Origin: Opitutaceae bacterium
GTDB taxonomy: Bacteria > Verrucomicrobiota > Verrucomicrobiia > Opitutales > Opitutaceae
Assembly (NCBI GenBank): GCA_041395105.1
Contig: JAWLBB010000002.1
Location: 1,093,665 to 1,157,664 of the forward strand
Direction: 5' to 3'
DNA: 64,000 bases
Part shown: in pieces, positions 17,350 through 23,694 of the stretch
Numbering within the stretch: the stretch's first letter is position 1
Layout: each line of letters begins with the position of its first letter
The notes under the pieces: model-generated
What the model was told of the DNA's origin: nothing
What the model saw: only the letters and a program-made list of their open reading frames with translations
Databases searched by the model: none
Program-made: the position numbers and the translations under genes

Positions 17350-18119
17350 TGCCGTCCGTCGACCCCCTGATCGATACCAACGTTTGTTTCGGTGAATGGC
17401 CCTTCGGCACGGTTGGGATCACCAACGCCGCGAAGCTGCGTCAACGGTTGACCGCCGCAGGAATCGGAACCGCCCTGGTTTCCCATGTCGCGCCGATCTT
17501 CAACCCGGAGCCGGATCATGGCAACCAGCGCCTTTTCACGGCACTGCGCAAGCAGGACGATCTGATCGCGATTCCCGTCGTCAGCCCCGTTCTCCGCGGT
17601 TGGGAGGATCTTCTTGACCGCTACCGGGAGCAACAGGGCATCCGGGCCATTAAGGTCTTTCCGAACTTTCACCGCTTTTCCCTGACGGGTCCCGCCATGG
17701 ACCGGCTGGTCGATTATGTCAGGAGTCACGACCTGAAACTGATGGTGAACATCCGGATGGTCGATGAGCGCCACCAGTACTTCGGCCTGAAGATTGCCGG
17801 CGTCCGGGTCAGGGATCTGGCGTCATTCTCCCGACGCCACGGCGATTTCAAGTACCTCTGCCTCGGCCTCTACCGGCCGGAGATCCTTGAGCTGGCCGAG
17901 AAATGTGGGAACTTCCTGACCGATTTCTCCTTTGCCGACTGGCAATACCTGATCGAGGAGTTGCTCGGCAAACTTCCGGCGGAACGGATCGTCTTCGGCT
18001 CACACACGCCGCTCATGGTGACGCAAGCCAATGTCGATCATCTCAGGTGCTCGGGCATCGCGAAGTCCACGATGCGCAAGATCGGCAGCGCCAACGCCAA
18101 ACGGTTCTTCGGGCTGTAG
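17349..18119 (+). CDS. Second amidohydrolase-like TIM-barrel protein
   Basis: The ATG at 17349 overlaps the previous stop by one base; product 256 residues. It begins MPSVDPLIDTNVCFGEWPFG, where the first metal motif HxH is replaced by DTNVCFGEWP, a form seen in a subgroup of amidohydrolase-like proteins with altered metal binding. KVFPNFHRF, LMVNIRM and VFGSHTPL (third motif with His in place of the usual Asp-Leu) follow in barrel order. Loss of several metal ligands suggests a regulatory or partner subunit of the preceding enzyme rather than an independent hydrolase. This is inference from motif changes. Confidence 0.72.
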   Translation: MPSVDPLIDTNVCFGEWPFGTVGITNAAKLRQRLTAAGIGTALVSHVAPIFNPEPDHGNQRLFTALRKQDDLIAIPVVSPVLRGWEDLLDRYREQQGIRAIKVFPNFHRFSLTGPAMDRLVDYVRSHDLKLMVNIRMVDERHQYFGLKIAGVRVRDLASFSRRHGDFKYLCLGLYRPEILELAEKCGNFLTDFSFADWQYLIEELLGKLPAERIVFGSHTPLMVTQANVDHLRCSGIAKSTMRKIGSANAKRFFGL

Positions 18120-18237
18120 AAGCCGCCCGGTCGGGCCGGGCTCAGCTCAATTCGAGTCACGGACAATGGGGGCATCCAACCTGCGGCCTCCGCTTGAACA
18201 GGTGAACGGTGACACCTTTCACTTCCTGAACCGCTTG

Positions 18238-18266
18238 TTGACAAAATGAGTCTCATGTGTCTCAAT
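18238..18266 (+). promoter_or_regulatory. Toxin-antitoxin promoter/operator
   Basis: TTGACA at 18238-18243 is a good -35 box just upstream of the antitoxin gene; the -10 candidate at 18261 is weak. TGAG-T-CTCA (18247-18255) is a palindrome, and GTCTCA is repeated directly downstream (18250-18255 and 18259-18264). Such repeats are typical of autoregulated Phd-type promoters. The stretch 18120-18237 shows nothing else. Confidence 0.4.
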
Positions 18267-18272
18267 CGACCC

Positions 18273-18548
18273 ATGAAGACGATCGAGATTGCGTTGCGTG
18301 AGTTGCATGCCCGCACCGGTCATTACGTGCGGAAAGCGGCTGCGCGACAGCGGATCATCATCACGGATCGTGGGAAACGGGTGGCCGAGCTCCAGTCCCT
18401 TGATCAGACCCAACGTCCCTCGAACGGGCACGGATGGCGTGAAAGACTGCTTGATCCCGAGTTCGCCGCGATCGTGGACGAAGCGGTGGGGGGAGTCGAC
18501 AGCACCCGTGCTGTTTCAGAGGACCGTGATCGCGGAGTGGGGTCGTGA
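18273..18548 (+). CDS. Phd/YefM-type antitoxin
   Basis: The ATG at 18273 gives 91 residues. MKTIEIALRELHARTGHYVRKAAARQRIIITDRGKRVAEL is the Phd/YefM pattern: a short DNA-binding N-terminal fold (REL..R....R....-I.I.DRGK.VA.L). The C-terminal half is charged and probably disordered until bound to toxin. The stop overlaps the GTG of the PIN-domain toxin gene by four bases, the usual coupled arrangement. It should neutralise the toxin and repress the shared promoter. Confidence 0.85.
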   Translation: MKTIEIALRELHARTGHYVRKAAARQRIIITDRGKRVAELQSLDQTQRPSNGHGWRERLLDPEFAAIVDEAVGGVDSTRAVSEDRDRGVGS

Positions 18549-18982
18549 TCTATCTGGATACGGCTTTTCTTGCCAAGCTCTACTTCAGAGAGCACGGATC
18601 TGAGGAGGTCCGGGAACTGGTGGGCTCATTCGATGCGGTGGCCTGCAGTGCGCATGGCCGGGTGGAACTGGCCTATGTTTTCCATCGAAAGTTACGCGAA
18701 GGTTCCATCGATCGAAAGGGGCTGGTCGCCCGGATGAACCTGATCGAGCTGGACACTTCGAAGGGACTGATCTCATGGCTACCCTTGGATTCATCGCTCC
18801 TCGATGCGGCCTTTGCCTCGGTCCTGAAGCTGCAGCGGAAGACCCCGCTGCGGGCCGCCGATGCCCTCCATCTCGTCTCTGCCCGGGAGAACGGTTTCAC
18901 AAAGATCTATTCCAACGATCGCCATCTGATCGCCGGCACCCGACATTTTGGGTTGAAGGGCATCAACGTCGTCCCCGATTGA
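18545..18982 (+). CDS. VapC-like PIN-domain ribonuclease toxin
   Basis: The 145-residue PIN-domain protein has the acidic catalytic set D5 (YLDTAF), E41 (RVELAYV), D106 (AADALHL) and D125 (YSNDRHL). Such toxins cleave tRNA or rRNA and arrest growth when freed from antitoxin. It starts with GTG overlapping the antitoxin stop. Length is normal for the family and all acidic residues are present, so it is likely functional. Confidence 0.88.
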   Translation: MIYLDTAFLAKLYFREHGSEEVRELVGSFDAVACSAHGRVELAYVFHRKLREGSIDRKGLVARMNLIELDTSKGLISWLPLDSSLLDAAFASVLKLQRKTPLRAADALHLVSARENGFTKIYSNDRHLIAGTRHFGLKGINVVPD

Positions 18983-19085
18983 GCATCGGGATACCGACGG
19001 GACGCGCTGCAAGGTGATCCTGGTCCGTCGGGTGAGGAGGCCGAAACGGGTCAGGCTTTGCAGTTAGTAGTTGAGGCACTTGATC

Positions 19086-19108
19086 GTAAGTGTCCGCTCT
19101 GAGACCTC
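19086..19108 (+). repeat. IS66 left terminal inverted repeat
   Basis: The 23-base end starts GTAAGTGTCCG. It pairs with 21455-21477 at about 16 of 23 positions, including an 11-base outermost segment with one mismatch. Confidence 0.7.
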
Positions 19109-19144
19109 GTAGTCAAGTGCGGCGGATTGGGATAGTCTGGCTGG

Positions 19145-19498
19145 ATGTCAGAGACGATATTGGCCGAGATAACTGACGGGGAGCCCAAGCGTGATACCCG
19201 CGGCCGCCAGATCCTGGATTCCAGTGCGTGGAGCGAGTTGATCGAGCGCTATGAGGCCAGCGGGATGACCCAGGCCCAGTTCGCCCGTCATGAAGGAGTG
19301 AAGTATCATACTTTCGTGGCCCAGCTTGGGCGCCACCGGCGGGCTGGCCGAAAAGCGCAACCCGGGCCGCGCTTTCTTGAAACGAGGCTGCCGACGACCC
19401 CGGCGGTTCGCCTGGAAGTGACCTTGGTCTGCGGGATGGTGGTTCGGGGAGACGAGGTCGAATCGTTGGCACGGTTGATCCGCCTGCTGGAGAGCTGA
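19145..19498 (+). CDS. tnpA: IS66 accessory protein TnpA
   Basis: The 117-residue protein matches the IS66 TnpA type: an N-terminal helix-turn-helix region with WSELIERYEASGMTQAQFARHEGVKYHTF (about 31-58), then a basic linker and a C-terminal VRLEV...GMVVRGDEVESLARLIRLLE segment typical of these proteins. It is needed for IS66 transposition, probably as a DNA-binding partner. tnpB follows after four bases. Confidence 0.88.
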   Translation: MSETILAEITDGEPKRDTRGRQILDSSAWSELIERYEASGMTQAQFARHEGVKYHTFVAQLGRHRRAGRKAQPGPRFLETRLPTTPAVRLEVTLVCGMVVRGDEVESLARLIRLLES

Positions 19499-19502
19499 AG
19501 CG

Positions 19503-19847
19503 ATGCTGGCGTTCCCGGCGGGGCTTCGGATCTTCCTGGCGTTGGAAGCGGTGGATATGCGCAAGCAGTTCAACGGGCTCTGGGCGGTGGCCAGTGAAAA
19601 ACTGCGGGAGGATCCCAAGAGCGGAGCGGTCTTTGCCTTCACCAACAAGAAGCGTGACCGGCTCAAGCTGCTCTACTGGGATGGAACCGGTGTCTGGGTT
19701 CTGGCCAAGAGGTTGGAGGCTGGACGGTTCAGCTGGCCCATGGATCGCACGGGAGGCAAGCTTGCGATGAGTCCGGAAGCCTTGACCATGCTCATCGCCG
19801 GAATCGACCTTAAAAAAGGCATGCAAAAAGCGTGGTATGAACGATAA
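19503..19847 (+). CDS. tnpB: IS66 accessory protein TnpB
   Basis: The 114-residue protein carries the IS66 Orf2 signature: IFLALEAVDMRKQFNGL near the start, then FAFTNKKRDRLKLLYWDGTGVWVLAKRLEAGRF. Full length for the family with no visible defect. Its biochemical role is not settled; it is required together with TnpA and TnpC. Confidence 0.92.
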   Translation: MLAFPAGLRIFLALEAVDMRKQFNGLWAVASEKLREDPKSGAVFAFTNKKRDRLKLLYWDGTGVWVLAKRLEAGRFSWPMDRTGGKLAMSPEALTMLIAGIDLKKGMQKAWYER

Positions 19848-19863
19848 AAAGGCTTGTTATTGC

Positions 19864-19886
19864 AAGTATCCTATATATGGATACTT
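19864..19886 (+). promoter_or_regulatory. Hairpin between tnpB and tnpC
   Basis: AAGTATCC and GGATACTT form a perfect 8-bp stem around a TATATAT loop, ending 3 bases before the tnpC ATG. It could hide the tnpC ribosome-binding region or act as a weak attenuator limiting transposase synthesis. Confidence 0.5.
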
Positions 19887-19889
19887 GGA

Positions 19890-21362
19890 ATGCCTCCCGC
19901 CGAAGAACTCTATGCCGAAAACCTGCAGCTCAAGCAGCGGCTCTTGGAGCTTCAGGCGCAGATTGAGTGGCTCAAACGCCAGATGTTTGGCGGTGGCAAG
20001 AGCGAGAAGCTCGACCCCGCACAGCTTCAACTCAAGCTTGGAGAGCTTCAAAAACTCACCGGTGAGGTCGAGCAGATCCAGAAGATCAGTTACGAGCGAC
20101 GGACACCCCGCGAAAAGGTTCCCACCCCAGCTGAGAAGTTTGCCCACCTGCCGGTGAAGGAAACCGTGGTCATTGAGCCCGAAGAGGTGGAGGCCGACCC
20201 GGATGCCTTTGAGCAGATCGGCGAGGAACGCACCTTCGAGGTGGACATCGTGCCCCCGCAGTTGTTCAAGCGGGAGATTATCCGGCCCAAGTATCGGCAT
20301 CGCATGGATCGTTCGCGTCCCCCGGTAGTGGCCCCGGCGCCCAAGCGGGCCATCGAGGGCGGGTTCGCCTCGGCCGGCCTGATCGCCCATGTGGCGGTCA
20401 GCAAATACGTGGACCATCTGCCTCTCTATCGCCAACAGCGCATGTTGGAACGCTGGAAAGCTCCGATCTCCCGACAGAGCATGTCCGACTGGATTGAGGC
20501 GGTCGCCATGTGGCTTATGCCTCTCTACCATTTGATCCGCCAGCAGTTGCTCGCCGGGGGATACGTGCAGATTGATGAAACACCGGTGCGTTGTCGGGAC
20601 CCCGACCTCAAACGTGGGAAAACATTCCAGGGTTACTTTTGGGTGATGGGACGGCCCGGATCCGATGTCTACTTCGTCTGGGCACCTTCGCGCCAGTATG
20701 GCGAGGTCAACCGCCTGCTTGGAGACGATTTTGAGGGCCTGATGCAATCCGACGGCTACGCTGCCTATGAATCTTATGCCGGCGCCCATGAAGGGGTCGT
20801 CTGGGTCGGTTGCTGGGCCCATGCCAGGCGCGGTTTCTTCGAGGCTCAATCCGAGAATCCCAAGGCCACCAGAGTCGCCCTGCGACTCATCGGCCGGCTC
20901 TACCAGCTGGAGCGCCAGTGGGATGAACAGGGAATCGATGCCATCGAGCGATCCCGGCTCAGGCAAAAACACTTCGCTCGAACTCTCAAGTGGCTCCACC
21001 AGCTCGCGGTGGTTTTGCAGCAACGCTGCTTGCCCAACCAGCTTCTGGGCAAGGCCTGCGGCTACCTGCTCAATCAGTGGAAACCCCTGAGCGCCCACCT
21101 TCGATACGGCCGAACCCGCCTGGACAACAATCTGATCGAGCAGGCCATACGCCCCTCGGCCATTGGGAAAAAAAACTGGCTGTTCATCGGACATCCCGAT
21201 GCCGGGGAGCGCTCCGCGGTGATCTACTCGCTGGTTGTCTCGTGTCAACGCCATGGTAAAGATCCCCAGGCTTACCTCGCCGATGTCCTGCGGCGCATCC
21301 CGTCTATGACCAACCAGGATGACTTCACCTCGCTGCTGCCGGCCAACTGGCAACCGGCTTGA
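19890..21362 (+). CDS. tnpC: IS66 transposase TnpC
   Basis: The ATG at 19890 gives 490 residues. An N-terminal leucine-zipper-like coiled coil (EELYAENLQLKQRLLELQAQ, 5-24) precedes FGGGKSEKL, a linker, a zinc-finger-like region, and the DDE catalytic core: D in QIDETPVRC (about 230), D in MQSDGYAAY (about 286) and E in DNNLIEQAIRP (about 419). The C-terminal IS66 box is present (NWLFIGHPDAGERSAVIYSL). No frameshift is seen, so the enzyme should be active. Confidence 0.93.
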   Translation: MPPAEELYAENLQLKQRLLELQAQIEWLKRQMFGGGKSEKLDPAQLQLKLGELQKLTGEVEQIQKISYERRTPREKVPTPAEKFAHLPVKETVVIEPEEVEADPDAFEQIGEERTFEVDIVPPQLFKREIIRPKYRHRMDRSRPPVVAPAPKRAIEGGFASAGLIAHVAVSKYVDHLPLYRQQRMLERWKAPISRQSMSDWIEAVAMWLMPLYHLIRQQLLAGGYVQIDETPVRCRDPDLKRGKTFQGYFWVMGRPGSDVYFVWAPSRQYGEVNRLLGDDFEGLMQSDGYAAYESYAGAHEGVVWVGCWAHARRGFFEAQSENPKATRVALRLIGRLYQLERQWDEQGIDAIERSRLRQKHFARTLKWLHQLAVVLQQRCLPNQLLGKACGYLLNQWKPLSAHLRYGRTRLDNNLIEQAIRPSAIGKKNWLFIGHPDAGERSAVIYSLVVSCQRHGKDPQAYLADVLRRIPSMTNQDDFTSLLPANWQPA

Positions 21363-21454
21363 TTCGTCCTATCTGCATTACTATCCGTCACCATTGATGC
21401 ATATCATAGGTGACCAGCAAGACGCATTATCCGTTACGATCAATGCCTCGGCGG

Positions 21455-21477
21455 GAGGCAGAAGCTCGGACGCTTAC
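21455..21477 (-). repeat. IS66 right terminal inverted repeat
   Basis: The sequence ends CGGACGCTTAC and pairs with the left end at 19086-19108. The bases 21363-21454, between tnpC and this end, are non-coding. Confidence 0.7.
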
Positions 21478-21556
21478 GTTGATTCCAACATCCTAGACGA
21501 ATCCTTTTACCTCTTGGCTGATGCCTGCGAGTAATCTCAGCCTCTGATGTTCATCG

Positions 21557-21928
21557 TCACTTTGGCCTATCTTTTATGTTTCGGTTCGATGCAAAGGAAT
21601 CAACGCGGTAAAGGCGTTGCCCCTCAAAACGGAAGGCTGTCGTTACGTATCCCGACTCAGCCACATCGCACTGGACGACTATCTTATCCTCCACGTCAAT
21701 AAAAGAAACTCCGCTATCCGGATCTGATTGCGAAAGAGCCTTCAGCAAATCCTGCTTCGTTGTACCCAGAGGAAATCGGGCCAAAAACTCTCGTTCCACT
21801 TCATCGAGATCATACATATTAGAGATAGAGACTCCTAAAGATTCGTTCAAAACTCTCTTCAAATCGGCATCTCCATCCCTAGTACAACCTAGGGCAGAAA
21901 ACAAAAGAAATATCAATGTAAACCTCAT
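21557..21928 (-). CDS. Small lipoprotein, candidate immunity protein of tail A
   Basis: The 123-residue product has a lipoprotein signal peptide: MRFTLIFLLFSALGC, with the lipobox Cys at residue 15. The mature part is acidic and holds VEREFLARFPLGTTKQDLLKALSQ followed by a beta-rich FIDVEDKIVVQCDVAESG. I recognise no family; the helical G.T...L...L part resembles small SmpA/SmpB-like outer-membrane lipoprotein folds. It follows tail A by 10 bases in the same direction, which is where an immunity gene of a toxic RHS tail would be. A lipid-anchored immunity protein would imply a toxin acting in the envelope. Base composition is lower in GC than the flanking metabolic genes. Confidence 0.55.
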   Translation of the reverse strand: MRFTLIFLLFSALGCTRDGDADLKRVLNESLGVSISNMYDLDEVEREFLARFPLGTTKQDLLKALSQSDPDSGVSFIDVEDKIVVQCDVAESGYVTTAFRFEGQRLYRVDSFASNRNIKDRPK

Positions 21929-21938
21929 CCAATCCTTT

Positions 21939-22610
21939 TCATTTTTTCCGTAGTTCGACCATGATAAATATTCTAACTTGTCTCATGGAGTTATCTAATC
22001 TGGTAGCAGGATCCTTGGAATCATAAGTACCCGAAACTACCTTTTCATTTATGCAACCTTGAACTCCTTTGCAATCTATTCCCATTTCTCTAAACTCCCT
22101 AATCCAATCCTCCTCTGACATATAAACAGGTCTCCCCCCAACAATCATGACTGCGTTTCCGGCAAGATCTCCGTGCGAAAAAACAAATACCGCGTCATAG
22201 CCGGAATACTCATCGTCAATGTCGTTCAAATCTCGAACACGAAAATACAATATAGAGTCATTCTCATCTAGAACAGGTTTAACAAATATGTTCTTGAGCC
22301 AGTTGCCATCAAGATCATCGATCAACGATTCGACATCCCGTTTTGTTCCTTCGTGGCCTTTATCGTTAACACGATAATCTAGAACCGAATCGACCCGCAA
22401 GATCGCGATCTTCGCACCCTCGCCACTTTGGGCCAAAGAGGGAACCCGACGCCAATCGTAGTCGACCAAGCCTTTTTCCCAGTCGCAGTCAGCGACTTGC
22501 GCCGCCGTTTGCCGGACACTTCCGGGGGTATCGCCCAAAAAATCCCAGACGCGGTTTCCGGCGACCACATCGGGTTGCTTTTCTTCGATCCACTGAGTCA
22601 GGGCGACCAT
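21939..22610 (-). CDS. Orphan RHS-type toxin tail A
   Basis: The 223-residue frame begins MVALTQWIEEKQPDVV and reaches NRVWDFLG at about 20-27, which matches the WDYLG end of the RHS core in the large protein at 34215 (DNA ctgggattNNttggg in both). The next 30 residues (QVADCDWE..YDWRRVPSLAQ) also occur in tail B, after which the two differ completely. The unique part has AVFVFSHGDLAGN and, later, KGVQGCINEK; a His-Gly followed by a Cys is reminiscent of clan-CD-type cysteine peptidases, but this is weak. It lies 51 bases downstream of recombinase A. I infer a displaced RHS C-terminal toxin domain with the lipoprotein gene as its immunity partner. Confidence 0.55.
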   Translation of the reverse strand: MVALTQWIEEKQPDVVAGNRVWDFLGDTPGSVRQTAAQVADCDWEKGLVDYDWRRVPSLAQSGEGAKIAILRVDSVLDYRVNDKGHEGTKRDVESLIDDLDGNWLKNIFVKPVLDENDSILYFRVRDLNDIDDEYSGYDAVFVFSHGDLAGNAVMIVGGRPVYMSEEDWIREFREMGIDCKGVQGCINEKVVSGTYDSKDPATRLDNSMRQVRIFIMVELRKK

Positions 22611-22661
22611 TGCTTTGAAGAAGGAAGACTGGCAGCTAAGGAAGAAGAAGGCGAGTTGCTT

Positions 22662-23682
22662 TTACGCCTCCTGACCGTCGTCCGAATGTCTGCCGATCCT
22701 GGCCTTTCGACGTCGCTCAAGACGGGCGGCCGGGTGCGTGGCCGCGTGCACTTCCTGGAGCTGCTTGATGGACAGATGCGTGTAGATCTGGGTCGTTCCA
22801 GCTTGTTCGAGCATGGCCTGGATGAAGCGGATGTCCGCTCCATTCTCCAGCATCAGCGTTGCGGCCGCGTGCCGGAAGAGGTGACAGCTGCCGGTCTTGC
22901 CGATGTCGGCCGCCTGCACGTAATCGCGCACCATCTGGGTCAGGCGGTTGGGGGTAAAGGCTTCCCCCAGGTTGGTCAAAAAGAGCGCCTCATCACTCCT
23001 GGAAGAGGACACCCGGCGGCTTCCTCGGTGTACTTGTTCACCCATGACAAAGCGCGTTCCCGATCGGCACCATCCGGTCTTTCTTGCCCTTGCCCAGCCG
23101 CACAAAGACCAGCCTTCGGTCCGGATCCACGTCGTAGAGCTTCAAAGCGGCCACCTCCATGCGACGCATGCCGGTCGAGTAGAGCATTTCCATAAGCGCC
23201 CGGTCGCGCAGGCCCATCGGGGTCAGCACATCGGGCTGGGCCAGGACCAACTCGGCTTCCCGGGCATTGAGGACATGACGGGGAAGCCGCTTTTCGAGTT
23301 TGGGCAGTTCCAGGTCGGCCGCCGGATTGGTCGGGTAGGAGATCGCGCCGGCACAGCCACTTGAAGAAGGCGCGAAGCGTACCGGCATGCTGGGAGCGGA
23401 AGCTTAGCTTCTTTGCGCTCTTCGGGTCGCGGTAGGTGTAGAGCCAGCGCTGGTAACGCTCGAGGATCGGCTTGGTGATCTGATCGGGCCGGGTCAGACT
23501 GGTACCCTCGGCCCAGAGGATGAAGTGGCTGATGTAACTTTGCTTTGTTGGGCTGCTGGTCACGGCCGAGTAATTGCGAACCGCGAGGTGCTCCAGGTGC
23601 ATGTCCCGAAGGGCCGCAAACCCAGCGGATCGCTGGTGTCGCCGACCGGGACCTTGGCCAGCTTTTGCCCCTTTTTTGCCAT
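22662..23682 (-). pseudogene. Tyrosine recombinase, copy A (frameshifted, box II damaged)
   Basis: This is the counterpart of the intact recombinase at 28837-29871. The reading frame moves at least three times: near 23100-23050 (after the first catalytic Arg region), near 23350-23390 and near 23560. In addition a net 6-base loss replaces GHAKLETTQIYTH by EQAGTTQIYTH, removing the conserved GH motif before the catalytic Tyr. The HLFRHAAATLML box and IYTHLS remain readable. It is unlikely to be active unless the differences are assembly errors. Confidence 0.8.
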
Positions 23683-23694
23683 CCCACCACTACG

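Larger units (their letters stand above)
19086..21477 (+). mobile_element. IS66-family insertion sequence, apparently complete (2392 bp)
   Basis: The element carries tnpA, tnpB and tnpC in the IS66 order and is bounded by imperfect inverted ends that begin GTAAGTGTCCG (left, 19086) and end CGGACGCTTAC (right, 21477). About 16 of 23 end bases pair. The expected 8-bp target duplication is not exact: the flanks are ACTTGATC and GTTGATTC and share only TTGAT, so the insertion may be old or the ends may differ by a few bases. It lies between the toxin-antitoxin pair and the RHS tail cassettes. Confidence 0.85.

Noticed and set aside
19857..21353. Leftward frame of 498 residues across the IS66 transposase
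   Set aside because: The rightward TnpC frame has the DDE core and an IS66 signature; the leftward one has none.
19078..21485. Exact 8-bp target duplication of the IS66 element
   Set aside because: The flanks ACTTGATC and GTTGATTC are not identical; only TTGAT is shared, so no duplication is claimed.
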